Assembly (NCBI GenBank): GCA_016841905.1
Contig: JAENYF010000004.1
Location: 21,137-85,136, forward strand
Reading direction: 5' to 3'
Origin: Desulfoscipio geothermicus
GTDB lineage: Bacteria; Bacillota; Desulfotomaculia; Desulfotomaculales; Desulfallaceae
DNA: 64,000 nt
Notes under the pieces: generated by a model
The model's database searches: none
Told to the model about the DNA's origin: nothing
What the model saw: only the letters and a program-made list of their open reading frames with translations
Shown: positions 17,068 through 25,662 of the stretch, piece after piece
Layout of the letters: every line of letters begins with the position of its first letter
How positions within the stretch are numbered: position 1 is the first letter of the stretch
Position numbers and translations under genes: made by a program

Positions 17068-17313
17068 TTAGGGAGTAGGCTGCTGGTTGGTAACCTGTGG
17101 GGTAGCCGGCTGCTGTCCCTGGGCCAAACTCTGTTCATAAGCAGCAACCATTTTCTTTACCATATTGCCGCCAATCGCTCCATTGACCCGGGAAGGCAGA
17201 TCGCCCATGTAACCACCCTGCGGAACCTGTACGCCCAGTTCACCGGCAGTTTCCCATTTGAATTGTTCCATACCCTGAGAAGGTATTAACTTTCTGTTAC
17301 TATTTTGAGCCAT
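17068..17313 (-). CDS. Alpha/beta-type small acid-soluble spore protein
   Basis: Coats and protects spore DNA from UV and heat; an 81-residue member of the alpha/beta SASP family. The start at 17313 follows AAGGAGG by eight bases. The GPR cleavage region is present as FKWETAGELGV (cut expected after Glu), followed by the conserved C-terminal block DLPSRVNGAIGGNMVKKMV. A Gln/Pro-rich tail ends the protein. It is encoded tail-to-tail with gpr. Confidence 0.95.
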   Translation of the reverse strand: MAQNSNRKLIPSQGMEQFKWETAGELGVQVPQGGYMGDLPSRVNGAIGGNMVKKMVAAYEQSLAQGQQPATPQVTNQQPTP

Positions 17314-17424
17314 GCTTGACACCTCCTTATTGTTGATGGAACTAGTATGTGATTTTTGCGCTTATCTATGAGCGGTACATTTTGTGCAGACTGGTTTTGT
17401 TTGCGCAAAAATAAAATCATATTT

Positions 17425-19512
17425 TTAGCCGATATGAAAATAACTGCTCCCTTCTTGATTAAAGTGTTCCAGGGCGAGCCGCAGCAAATGATATTCCCCG
17501 ATCCTTAATTCGGGATCGACACTAATTAAAGCTCTGGCCTGACGGCGGGCCTCCCTGAGCAACTCCCGGTCCCGGAGCAAATTAGCCAGCCTAAATTCGG
17601 GCAGGCCGGATTGTCTAACCCCGGCCATATCGCCCGGTCCCCGTATCTGTAAATCTTTTTCAGCGAGGTAAAACCCGTCCTGACTGGTCTTCATGGCTTT
17701 AATACGTTCCGCTGCCTCCCGGGAGCGCAGCCGTGCTGCTAATATACAGTGCGCCTGCTCGGCACCCCGCCCCACCCGGCCTCTAAGTTGGTGCAGCTGG
17801 GCAAGGCCAAACCGATCGGCGTCGACAATGACCATCACACTGGCATTAGGCACATCCACCCCCACTTCAATCACGGTGGTGCTGACCAGCACATCCAGCC
17901 GACCGGCCCTGAATTGCTGCATGATAACTTCCTTGTCGGCTCTTTTCATGCGCCCGTGCAGTAACGCTATCCGGCACCTATGCAGCTCCCCTGCAGCCAG
18001 CTGTTCATATAAATTCACCGCTGCCTGCAGGTCCACTTTTTCCGACTCCTCCACCAGCGGGCAGACCACATAAGCCTGGTGCCCCCTACTAACCTGTTGG
18101 GCCACGAATGTAAAAACCCTGGGCAGTTCTTCAGGGGCGACAAAATAAGTACGTACCGGCTGCCTGCCGGGAGGCAGAGCATCGATTACCGATACATCCA
18201 AATCACCGTAAACCGTCATGGACAAGGTGCGCGGTATCGGTGTAGCGGTCATAATTAATAAATCGGGATACACACCTTTTTTTTGCAAAATGCCCCGCTG
18301 TCTTACTCCAAAGCGGTGCTGCTCATCAATGACCACCACGGCCAGATTTTTAAAAACTACATCCTCCTGCAGCAACGCTTGCGTGCCTACCGCAATGGCC
18401 ACCTCCCCTGCCGCAAGCTGTTCCAGTAGGGCGCGGCGCTCCCGGGCCGGCATTCCACCGCTGAACAGGGCTACCCGCACACCCAGGGGGGCTAAAGCGT
18501 TGTCCATGGCCAGGTAATGCTGCTCAGCCAACACCTCGGTGGGCGCCATGAGCGCTCCTTGCAATCCGTTTTCCACCGCCTTGAGCAGGGTCAACACGGC
18601 TACCACAGTTTTGCCCGAGCCCACATCGCCCTGCAGCAGCCTGTTCATGGGGTGGGGGCTGGCCAGGTCGGCCATAATTTCACCCACCACCCGGCTCTGG
18701 GCAGCAGTTAGGATAAAGCTTAAACCAGCTAGGTATTGCCGGGTCAGCCGGCTGTCCGAGCCATAACGGTGCTGCTTTTCCACCCGCACGATCTGGCGGC
18801 GCAGCAGGGCCAACTGCAGCTGAAATAAAAACAGCTCCTCAAAAATAAAGCGCCGCCTGGCCTGTTCGGCCAAAGCGTGGCTGTCCGGAAAGTGTACCTG
18901 CTGTAAGGCCTCGGGCAAGGCCATTAAACCCACCTGCTCCAGCACCTGGCGGGGCAAAAATTCCCGGTAGCTATGGTGCCATTGTTCCAGAGCCGCGTGC
19001 ACAAAGGTGCGCAGCATCCGCTGGGTTATTCCGCCGGTAGCATGGTAAACCGGCACAATGCGCCCAGCATGTATCGCATCACCCTCACCGGTGATTATTT
19101 CGTAGTCCTGCACCTGCACCTCCAGATGGCCAAAGTTCCGGTTTAATTTGCCGCTGATATACATCTTAGCACCTGGTTTTAAAGTTCTTTTCATGTGCAG
19201 TCGGTTAAACCAAACGGCATAAAAAACACCCCGGTCATCTTCCAGCGCAGCCTTGGTGATGGTCAGATTTTTGCGGGTCCGGTTTTCCTGGCAGCTGAGC
19301 ACCCGACCTAGCACGGTTACATTATCCCCGGCAGGCCGGTCAAAAGGAGAGAGCAGCTGGCTGCGGTCTAAATACTCTCTGGGGAAATGATACAACAGGT
19401 CATGCAAAGTAAACAATTTCAGCCGGGCCAGCTGCTCGGCCCGGCGGGGCCCAACCATTTTCACGTGTTGAACCTGGATAGTATAAGGATCTTCTGTTTC
19501 CCTATTACACAT
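17425..19512 (-). CDS. recG: ATP-dependent DNA helicase RecG
   Basis: Branch-migration helicase that remodels stalled forks and Holliday junctions. It has 695 residues: an N-terminal wedge/OB domain (~1-250), then helicase motifs LLQGDVGSGKTVVAVL (Walker A), VIDEQHRFGVRQR (II), TATPIPRT (III), STTVIEVGVDVPNASVMVI and QLRGRVGRG (VI). It is divergent from rpmB. In Bacillus recG lies in the same wider region. Confidence 0.97.
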   Translation of the reverse strand: MCNRETEDPYTIQVQHVKMVGPRRAEQLARLKLFTLHDLLYHFPREYLDRSQLLSPFDRPAGDNVTVLGRVLSCQENRTRKNLTITKAALEDDRGVFYAVWFNRLHMKRTLKPGAKMYISGKLNRNFGHLEVQVQDYEIITGEGDAIHAGRIVPVYHATGGITQRMLRTFVHAALEQWHHSYREFLPRQVLEQVGLMALPEALQQVHFPDSHALAEQARRRFIFEELFLFQLQLALLRRQIVRVEKQHRYGSDSRLTRQYLAGLSFILTAAQSRVVGEIMADLASPHPMNRLLQGDVGSGKTVVAVLTLLKAVENGLQGALMAPTEVLAEQHYLAMDNALAPLGVRVALFSGGMPARERRALLEQLAAGEVAIAVGTQALLQEDVVFKNLAVVVIDEQHRFGVRQRGILQKKGVYPDLLIMTATPIPRTLSMTVYGDLDVSVIDALPPGRQPVRTYFVAPEELPRVFTFVAQQVSRGHQAYVVCPLVEESEKVDLQAAVNLYEQLAAGELHRCRIALLHGRMKRADKEVIMQQFRAGRLDVLVSTTVIEVGVDVPNASVMVIVDADRFGLAQLHQLRGRVGRGAEQAHCILAARLRSREAAERIKAMKTSQDGFYLAEKDLQIRGPGDMAGVRQSGLPEFRLANLLRDRELLREARRQARALISVDPELRIGEYHLLRLALEHFNQEGSSYFHIG

Positions 19513-19573
19513 TGCGCATTACTCTCCATTATTTTAATTGCTTCCATAATTAACGTCACCGGTTAAGCTTTTC

Positions 19574-19602
19574 TTGCACAGCTTGCCGATATCTGATAGA
19601 AT
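19574..19602 (+). promoter_or_regulatory. Promoter of rpmB
   Basis: TTGCAC (19574-19579), 17-base spacer and TAGAAT (19597-19602), about 32 bases before the rpmB start, whose ribosome site is GGAGGAGG. Confidence 0.75.
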
Positions 19603-19634
19603 ATATAAGTGTTGTAAAGGAGGAGGTGTTGACT

Positions 19635-19826
19635 ATGGCCAGGAAATGCGAAATTTGTGGTAAAGGTGTTGTTGTCGGTATGCAAATCAGCCACTCCCAC
19701 ATCCGTACCAAAAGAACCTGGGCACCCAATCTGCAAAGGGTAAGAGCTATTGTAAATGGCTCACCGCGTAGAATTATGGTTTGTACAAGGTGCCTCCGCA
19801 GCGGGAAGGTACAGCGGGCCATCTAA
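19635..19826 (+). CDS. rpmB: 50S ribosomal protein L28
   Basis: Ribosomal protein of 63 residues, starting at the ATG at 19635 behind AAGGAGGAGG. It opens with MARKCEICGKGVVVG and closes with VCTRCLRSGKVQRAI; the two CxxC pairs indicate the zinc-binding form. It has its own promoter and terminator and is divergent from recG. Confidence 0.97.
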   Translation: MARKCEICGKGVVVGMQISHSHIRTKRTWAPNLQRVRAIVNGSPRRIMVCTRCLRSGKVQRAI

Positions 19827-19852
19827 TATTCAACAACTAAAGGTAAAACAAC

Positions 19853-19874
19853 AAAACGGCGTAAGCCGTTTTTT
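19853..19874 (+). terminator. Terminator of rpmB
   Basis: AAAACGGC-GTAA-GCCGTTTT followed by TT, 26 bases after the rpmB stop. Confidence 0.9.
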
Positions 19875-19919
19875 ACTTTTAGTTAATAGCTTTATTTATG
19901 TAACACACAAGGGTATATT

Positions 19920-19957
19920 GCGCAGCCGGCTCCTGCTCGTTCAGGCACCGGCTGCGC
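19920..19957 (-). terminator. Strong hairpin downstream of ribH
   Basis: Ten-base-pair stem GCGCAGCCGG/CCGGCTGCGC with a nested CCTG/CAGG inside. It lies 33 bases beyond the ribH stop. There is no T-run on the minus strand, so it may be a 3'-end stabiliser or an imperfect terminator of the rib operon. Confidence 0.5.
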
Positions 19958-19990
19958 TGGTTAATCATAGCGACAGGGCGGCATGGCAGA

Positions 19991-20464
19991 TTACGCCCCA
20001 AAGGTTTTGTTTAAATTGGCCATTTCAATAGCGGTTACGGCAGCATCCCAGCCTTTATTGCCCGCTTTTGTCCCGGCCCGCTCAATCGCCTGTTCAATAG
20101 TATCAGTGGTAACCACACCATAGATGGTGGGAGTACCTGTGTCCAGGCCTACCTTAGCGATTCCCTTGGACACCTCGGCAGCGACAAAATCAAAATGTGG
20201 AGTGGCGCCGCGAATGACTGCCCCCAGACAAATCACCGCGTCATACTTGGCCAGGTCGACCATGCGACGGGCGACCATTGGAATTTCAAAAGCTCCAGGC
20301 ACCCAGGCCACTTCTACGTCCTGCTCAGCCACGCCGTGGCGGTTCAGAGCATCCAGGGCCCCGGAAAGCAATTTACTGGTGATAAATTCATTAAAACGCC
20401 CGACGACAATACCTACTTTTAAGCCCTCGCCAACCAGGTGGCCTTCATAAAACTTAGGCAACAA
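19991..20464 (-). CDS. ribH: 6,7-dimethyl-8-ribityllumazine synthase
   Basis: Joins the ribityl-pyrimidine and dihydroxybutanone phosphate to form lumazine, the step before riboflavin. It has 157 residues with [19 protein letters not shown], the conserved GAFEIP and [15 protein letters not shown], and the catalytic-region [11 protein letters not shown]. It is the last gene of the riboflavin operon and probably assembles as an icosahedral shell. Confidence 0.97.
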   Translation of the reverse strand: MLPKFYEGHLVGEGLKVGIVVGRFNEFITSKLLSGALDALNRHGVAEQDVEVAWVPGAFEIPMVARRMVDLAKYDAVICLGAVIRGATPHFDFVAAEVSKGIAKVGLDTGTPTIYGVVTTDTIEQAIERAGTKAGNKGWDAAVTAIEMANLNKTFGA

Positions 20465-20502
20465 AAATCCTCTCCTTACGTTAATAAGTTGTTAGACAAT
20501 GA

Positions 20503-21720
20503 TTAGGATAATTTTTTATTTACATCTTCCACGGATAATAAATGACCCATTTTTCGCTTCTTGGTGCTCAAATAGAATTTATTTTCCCGCCCGGGGGTAA
20601 TCTCGATGGGCACCCGACCCACCACCTGCAGACCGTGTCCTTCCAGGCCGGCTATTTTTCTGGGGTTATTGGTCATCAATCTAATCTTGGTTAAGCCTAA
20701 ATCCGCCAGGATCTGGGCGCCAATACCGTAATCCCGCAAATCGGCGGGGAAACCCAGGGCCTCGTTGGCTTCCACTGTGTCCTTACCCTCGTCCTGCAAT
20801 TTATATGCTCTGATTTTGTTGTTCAGACCGATCCCCCGGCCTTCCTGGCGCATGTACAGCAGCACACCAACACCTTCGTCTTCGATAATTTCCAAAGCCG
20901 TGGCCAGCTGGTCACCGCAATCGCAGCGGGTAGAGCCAAAAACATCGCCGGTCAAGCATTCCGAGTGCACCCTGACCAGCGGAGCCTCCACACTGGCTAG
21001 CTCCCCTTTAACCAGGGCAATATGCTCTTCATTGTCCAGCAGACTCTCATAAGCTACTGCCGTAAATTTGCCATACCTGGTGGGTAAATTGGCCGAATCC
21101 ACCCGGCGGATCAACCTCTCGTGCCGGCGCCGGTATTCAATTAAATCGGCGATGGTGGCCAGTTTTAAATCATGCAGCCGGCAAAATTCAATGAGCTCCG
21201 GAATCCGTGCCATGGTACCGTCTTCCTTCATTATCTCGCAAATCACCCCTGCCGGGTACAAGCCGGCGAGCCGCACCAAATCCACCGACGCTTCGGTGTG
21301 TCCGGCCCGCCGCAGCACGCCGCCCTCTTTGGCACGCAGCGGGAATATGTGCCCCGGCCGCCGGAGATCCTCAGGCCTGGTATGGGGATTAATTAAGGCA
21401 GCCACCGTGGCCGCCCGCTCATGGGCGGATATGCCGGTGGTGGTATCCTTATGGTCCACGGAAACGGTAAAGGCCGTACCGTGCGCATCGGTATTATGGG
21501 TTACCATGGCCGGTAAATCCAGTTCGTCCAATCTGACCCCGGACATGGGCACGCAAATTAAGCCTCTGCCATGGGTAGCCATGAAATTAATGACCTCCGG
21601 GGTGGCCTTTTCGGCTGCCACAATAATATCTCCTTCATTTTCCCGATCTTCATCATCAACCACCACTAACATTTTGCCTTGCCTGATGATTTCAATAGCT
21701 TCTTCAGTAGTGCAGAACAT
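20503..21720 (-). CDS. ribBA: Bifunctional DHBP synthase / GTP cyclohydrolase II
   Basis: Fusion enzyme supplying both branches of riboflavin synthesis. The N-terminal half (~1-200) is 3,4-dihydroxy-2-butanone-4-phosphate synthase ([42 protein letters not shown]). The C-terminal half is GTP cyclohydrolase II ([20 protein letters not shown] with the zinc cysteines, then RQEGRGIGL and LMTNNPRKI). The 405-residue length is normal. It lies between ribE and ribH. Confidence 0.97.
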   Translation of the reverse strand: MFCTTEEAIEIIRQGKMLVVVDDEDRENEGDIIVAAEKATPEVINFMATHGRGLICVPMSGVRLDELDLPAMVTHNTDAHGTAFTVSVDHKDTTTGISAHERAATVAALINPHTRPEDLRRPGHIFPLRAKEGGVLRRAGHTEASVDLVRLAGLYPAGVICEIMKEDGTMARIPELIEFCRLHDLKLATIADLIEYRRRHERLIRRVDSANLPTRYGKFTAVAYESLLDNEEHIALVKGELASVEAPLVRVHSECLTGDVFGSTRCDCGDQLATALEIIEDEGVGVLLYMRQEGRGIGLNNKIRAYKLQDEGKDTVEANEALGFPADLRDYGIGAQILADLGLTKIRLMTNNPRKIAGLEGHGLQVVGRVPIEITPGRENKFYLSTKKRKMGHLLSVEDVNKKLS

Positions 21721-21765
21721 TATATTTCATCCTTCCGTTAATTAATTGCAGGCAGCCATCATCAT

Positions 21766-22434
21766 TTAGATAAACCCGTGTTCCGCCAGCAGGTCCGCAG
21801 TTACGCCGCGTGGCCCTGTTTTTGCGTTTTCGTTCTCTTGGCGACCGGTCGCGCCCATCCAGCGCTCCACGTATTTGCCAATCATATCTCCTTCCAGGTT
21901 AACCTGATCCCCCGGTTTTTTTTGCCCTAAAATTGTAGCGTGGGCAGTATGGGGAATTAAAGACACTCTAAAGGAATCGTCATTATGATCCACCACTGTT
22001 AGGCTGGTACCATCCACAGCCACCGAGCCTTTAGTAACGATATAATGCATGACCTCCGGAGGTGCGGTAATAGTAAACAAAGTAGCGATATCCAGTTTTT
22101 CCAGGCGGGCAATGGTCCCGACCCCATCAATATGGCCGCTGACAAGATGTCCGCCCAGCCGGTCGCCCAACCGCAGTGCCCGCTCCAGGTTAACCCGGTC
22201 ACCTGACTGCAGCGCGCCCAAATTGGTCTTAGCAAGCGTTTCGGCCATTACATCAGCGGTAAAGGATCCCACATCAAATGTAGTAACTGTAAGGCAAACA
22301 CCATTGACGGCTATACTATCGCCCACCTGGATGCCATCAATAATCAACCCGGCCTTGATCTTCAAACGGGCTGAATCGGCCCCCCGACGCAGCGCAATCA
22401 TTTGTCCTTTTTCTTCCACTAATCCGGTAAACAT
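21766..22434 (-). CDS. ribE: Riboflavin synthase alpha chain
   Basis: Dismutates two lumazines to riboflavin. It has 222 residues made of two similar lumazine-binding barrels: MFTGLVEEKG ... NGVCLTVT and GHLVSGHIDGVG ... DGTSLTVVD. I start it at the ATG at 22434, seven bases after GGAGTG; a GTG at 22443 is also in frame but lies inside the ribosome site. Second gene of the rib operon. Confidence 0.96.
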   Translation of the reverse strand: MFTGLVEEKGQMIALRRGADSARLKIKAGLIIDGIQVGDSIAVNGVCLTVTTFDVGSFTADVMAETLAKTNLGALQSGDRVNLERALRLGDRLGGHLVSGHIDGVGTIARLEKLDIATLFTITAPPEVMHYIVTKGSVAVDGTSLTVVDHNDDSFRVSLIPHTAHATILGQKKPGDQVNLEGDMIGKYVERWMGATGRQENENAKTGPRGVTADLLAEHGFI

Positions 22435-22462
22435 TTTAATCACTCCGTTGAAGCAAGTTCTT

Positions 22463-22494
22463 AATTCAAGGGGAGATTCAACTCCCCTTGAATT
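22463..22494 (-). repeat. Perfect 13-bp hairpin between ribD and ribE
   Basis: AATTCAAGGGGAG (22463-22475) and its exact complement CTCCCCTTGAATT (22482-22494) around a six-base loop. It lies 28 bases before the ribE start. There is no T-run on the minus strand, so it looks like an RNA processing or stability element rather than a terminator. The gap 22495-22592 otherwise shows nothing I recognise. Confidence 0.6.
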
Positions 22495-22592
22495 TTAGAA
22501 CTGCAAATGCATGACTTAATTGACGTTGTACTCCTACATTATTGGGTACATTCCTTGAAAAGGTGTGTCCCCTGACCGCTTAAGTGGGAGAC

Positions 22593-23711
22593 TTACGCCA
22601 AGTAGTCAGGTTTAACCGTATAACCTTCGACACAAATATCTTCCCCACATCGGGTTAGGTTAATGTCTTGTATGGACAGCGCATCCTGCAAATAGACTAT
22701 CCCCGGACCGCCCACCGGTCCAGGTGCGGATGCACCGCCGATAATCTTGGGGGCGATAAACCAGTACACTTTATCCACCAAGTGGCCGGTAATAAACGCA
22801 CCGTTAACCCGGGCACCACCTTCCACTAACACACTGGTAATTTCACGCTGTCCCAATTCCTGCAGCAAAACTGCTAAATCAATGCCGTCTTTACCACCGG
22901 GCACTTCTAGAACTTGGGCCCCGGCTTCCTGTAACGATCGGACTTGCTCCGGCGGTGCTCCAGGGGCTGTAACAATAATGGTCGGGGCTTCCGAATGCTG
23001 GTTAACCACCTGGGCTGAAAGTGGGGTTCTGGCCTGGGAGTCCAACACCACCCGGACCGGGTCTTTACCCCCGCCTTCCGGTAAACGGGCAGTGAGAGCC
23101 GGGTCATCGGCCAGCACAGTGCCTACTCCCACTAAAATGGCATCATACCTATCCCGCAGTTGGTGTACATAAGCCCTGGCCTCTGTCCCGGTAATCCACC
23201 GGGATTCCCCCTGGACGGTGGCAATTTTGCCATCCAGACTCATAGCGGTTTTCAAAACGACATAGGGCAGGCGGGTGGTGATATATTTAATAAACACTTC
23301 ATTGAGCAGACGCGCGTCTGACTCAAGTACGCCACTGGTTACTGCGATACCGGCGTCCTTTAACTTTTGGATACCCTGACCAGCCACCAGCGGGTTTGGG
23401 TCAGTCATGGCCACCACCACCCGGCTAACCCGCGCCTGGATGACCGCTTCGGTACAAGGCCCGGTGCGGCCATGATGGCAGCATGGCTCCAGAGTCACAT
23501 ATAAGGTCGCATCCCCGGCCAGTTCCCCGGCTTCCCTCAGCGCGTGGATCTCCGCATGGGGCGTACCGGCCCGGGCATGATAACCCCGGCCAACCACCCG
23601 GTCATCTTTAACCACCACGGCGCCCACCATGGGATTAGGGCTGGTGCGTCCCATCGCTCTGGCCGCCAGATCCAGTGCCATCTGCATGTATAGCTTATCT
23701 TCAATGCTCAA
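22593..23711 (-). CDS. ribD: Bifunctional riboflavin deaminase/reductase RibD
   Basis: Carries out deamination and reduction in riboflavin synthesis. The N-terminal deaminase has zinc ligands in HAEIHALREAG and EPCCHHGRTGPC. The C-terminal reductase has KTAMSLDGKIAT, SRWITG and VEGGARVNGAF. The 372-residue length is typical. It is the first gene of ribD-ribE-ribBA-ribH and follows an FMN riboswitch. Confidence 0.97.
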   Translation of the reverse strand: MSIEDKLYMQMALDLAARAMGRTSPNPMVGAVVVKDDRVVGRGYHARAGTPHAEIHALREAGELAGDATLYVTLEPCCHHGRTGPCTEAVIQARVSRVVVAMTDPNPLVAGQGIQKLKDAGIAVTSGVLESDARLLNEVFIKYITTRLPYVVLKTAMSLDGKIATVQGESRWITGTEARAYVHQLRDRYDAILVGVGTVLADDPALTARLPEGGGKDPVRVVLDSQARTPLSAQVVNQHSEAPTIIVTAPGAPPEQVRSLQEAGAQVLEVPGGKDGIDLAVLLQELGQREITSVLVEGGARVNGAFITGHLVDKVYWFIAPKIIGGASAPGPVGGPGIVYLQDALSIQDINLTRCGEDICVEGYTVKPDYLA

Positions 23712-23774
23712 TTATCCACCCTCTTTAGCCTGTCAACATCAGGTTAGCTGCGTTAATTTTTTGCGCAGAAAACT

Positions 23775-23807
23775 AAAAATCCCCGAAGAAATCGAGCTTC
23801 TTCAGGG
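23775..23807 (-). terminator. Regulated terminator of the FMN riboswitch
   Basis: Minus-strand CCCTGAAGAA-GCTCGAT-TTCTTCGGGG followed by ATTTTTAG, in the ribD leader. Its 5' arm (TCCCTGAAG, 23800-23808) can also pair perfectly over nine bases with the 5' strand of the riboswitch (23982-23990), giving an antiterminator when FMN is absent. Confidence 0.85.
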
Positions 23808-23872
23808 AATGCATAAACACATCAAGCACACTAAGCCCCGCGCCCGGAGCAAAATGAACCCAATCGTTTAAC

Positions 23873-23993
23873 AACCTTCTTCCATCCAGACTTTACTGTC
23901 GGCCCCGGAATTACACCGGATCAACCCATTAGGGCTCGCGGGCTCGGATAAGACCTTACCGCCGGTACGGAATTTCACCAGTCCCTGAAGGTT
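23873..23993 (-). ncRNA. FMN riboswitch (RFN element)
   Basis: The minus strand carries the conserved RFN blocks in order: CAGGGACTGGTGAAATTCC, GTACCGGCGGTAAGG, GAGCCCGCGAGC, GATCCGGTGTAATTCCGG, and GGCCGACAGTAAAGTCTGGA, then TGGAAGAAGG. The closing P1 stem is AACCTTC/GAAGGTT. FMN binding should favour the downstream terminator and switch off ribD-ribE-ribBA-ribH. Confidence 0.97.
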
Positions 23994-24011
23994 ACATATT
24001 TATTTATAATT

Positions 24012-24040
24012 ATTATAGTAACCTGCATACGGTATGTCAA
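24012..24040 (-). promoter_or_regulatory. Promoter of the riboflavin operon
   Basis: Perfect consensus on the minus strand: TTGACA (24035-24040), 17-base spacer, TATAAT (24012-24017), placed just before the FMN riboswitch. Confidence 0.93.
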
Positions 24041-24305
24041 TATTCACGAATAATTAAAAGATAATGTATTAAAATATGAGAATATTAACACTATTTTTGC
24101 GACCCTGCAATACTATTTTTATCAGGCTTTAATTCTCCATATTTTCCGCTTTCCTCAAAATAAAATATGTTCTCTGTCTATCCAATTCTCATACATTTCA
24201 CTCACCTCCAAATCTCAGTTCGAACTAAACAATAAAAGCGCACAAACTCATAACTAGTTTTAGCATTTAACTCTGTTAATAATAATAATTTTAAATCTAC
24301 CGATA

Positions 24306-24362
24306 TTTACAAACAGTAGATTTATTTATATAATAACCGTACTAATATTATTAGTACGGTTA
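24306..24362 (+). promoter_or_regulatory. Promoter and 29-bp palindromic operator of the GntR/ABC module
   Basis: TTTACA (24306-24311), 17-base spacer and TATAAT (24329-24334). From the last base of the -10 onward lies a perfect palindrome, 24334-24362, of two 14-base arms (TAACCGTACTAATA and its complement) around a central T. It covers the expected start point and ends 21 bases before the regulator gene, so it is most likely the autoregulatory site of the GntR protein. The region 24041-24305 is AT-rich with no gene I can support. Confidence 0.8.
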
Positions 24363-24382
24363 AAACGGAAAGGAGGGATTTA

Positions 24383-24766
24383 GTGTTTGAACTAGATTTA
24401 AGAAGCAGGAAACCCATTTATGAACAACTAGTAGAAAAACTAAAAGTACTGATTATCAGCGAAGTTTTAAAGACTGATGAACAGTTGCCTTCGGTGCGGG
24501 TTCTCTCTACCCAACTAACTATTAATCCTAACACTATTCAAAAGGCATACAGGGAACTGGAAAGACAGGGCTATATCTATTCATTACCGGGGAAGGGTAA
24601 TTTTGTCGCCCGGGTAACCCGCGACGGAAATACCGAGAGATTAGCCAAGCTGAGAGAGGAACTGGTTAAGATTTTATCTGAAGCTATTTATTTGGGTATG
24701 AAAAAAGAAGATATCATTAAAATCATCTCTGAAGTAGATGTTATGGTTAGGGGGGGAGAAAAATGA
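24383..24766 (+). CDS. GntR-family regulator, YtrA type
   Basis: Small transcriptional repressor of 127 residues. The N-terminal winged helix reads RKPIYEQLVEKLKVLIISEV, then LPSVRVLSTQLTINPNTIQK and YIYSLPGKGNFVA. It has only a short helical tail for dimerisation, as in the YtrA subgroup, which controls neighbouring ABC transporters, often those responding to cell-wall antibiotics. It starts at a GTG behind GGAGGG. The last codons overlap the ATPase gene by 4 bases. An upstream palindrome is the likely operator. Confidence 0.92.
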   Translation: MFELDLRSRKPIYEQLVEKLKVLIISEVLKTDEQLPSVRVLSTQLTINPNTIQKAYRELERQGYIYSLPGKGNFVARVTRDGNTERLAKLREELVKILSEAIYLGMKKEDIIKIISEVDVMVRGGEK

Positions 24767-25662
24767 TTGAAGCTAAAAACATCAGCAAAATGTTTGATGA
24801 TTCAGCAGCGCTGACCGATGTCAGCATTAACGTTAAAAAAGGTTCCATTTATGGCTTGGTGGGTTCAAATGGCGCCGGGAAAACAACCTTATTAAAAATA
24901 TTGGCCGGGGTTTATCGCCAGGACCAAGGAGAGGTCTTGATTGATAATCAAAAGGTCTTTGAGAATATAGAAATCAAATCTAAAACAGTATTTATTCCTG
25001 ATTCATTATATTTTTTCTCACAATATACTGTTAAAGATATGGCTATATTTTATCAAAGAATTTATGCAAACTGGAACGAGGAACGTTACCAAATATTAAA
25101 AAATGCTTTTCAACTTGATGAGCATAAGAAAATACAGCAAATGTCCAAAGGAATGCAGAGACAGGCTGCTTTTTGGCTCGCTTTATCTATAACGCCTGAT
25201 TTTTTGATTTTAGACGAGCCTTTAGATGGCTTGGACCCTATCATGAGGCAAAAAGTTAGAAATTTAATTATTCAGGATACCGCCGAAAGAGAGATGACCG
25301 TGTTAATATCATCCCACAATTTAAGGGAACTTGAAGATCTTTGCGACAATATAGGTATATTGCATCAAGGCAGGTTGATTGTTGAAAAGGAATTGGACGA
25401 CTTGAAATCAGACATACATAAAATACAAGCTGCTTTTCAAGGTGATCAACCAAAAAAGATATTCCAAAATAAGAATGTCCTATACCACGAAAAAAGAGGC
25501 AGCGTCCGGCTATTTATCATAAGAGGGAAAAAAGAAGAAATCATCCAAGAGGTTTCCCAATACCAACCCTTGGTATTAGATATTTTGCCTTTAACATTGG
25601 AAGAAATCTTCATTTACGAGATGGGGGGGATTGGCTATGAAATCAAAAACATCGTTATTTAA
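24763..25662 (+). CDS. ABC transporter ATP-binding protein
   Basis: ATPase of 299 residues for an ABC-2 type exporter. Walker A GSNGAGKTT (34-42), signature region MSKGMQRQAAFWLALS (a degenerate LSGGQ, common in this subgroup), Walker B FLILDEPLDGLDP and an H-loop (ISSHNLRELEDLC) are present. The C-terminal ~90 residues are divergent. It overlaps both the regulator and the permease, so the three form one translational unit. The substrate is unknown; relatives act in bacitracin or lantibiotic defence or in acetoin-linked export. Confidence 0.93.
   Translation: MIEAKNISKMFDDSAALTDVSINVKKGSIYGLVGSNGAGKTTLLKILAGVYRQDQGEVLIDNQKVFENIEIKSKTVFIPDSLYFFSQYTVKDMAIFYQRIYANWNEERYQILKNAFQLDEHKKIQQMSKGMQRQAAFWLALSITPDFLILDEPLDGLDPIMRQKVRNLIIQDTAEREMTVLISSHNLRELEDLCDNIGILHQGRLIVEKELDDLKSDIHKIQAAFQGDQPKKIFQNKNVLYHEKRGSVRLFIIRGKKEEIIQEVSQYQPLVLDILPLTLEEIFIYEMGGIGYEIKNIVI

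Noticed and set aside
24041..24305. Possible small gene between the rib promoter and the GntR module
   Set aside because: The stretch is AT-rich with frequent stops in all frames and no ribosome site.
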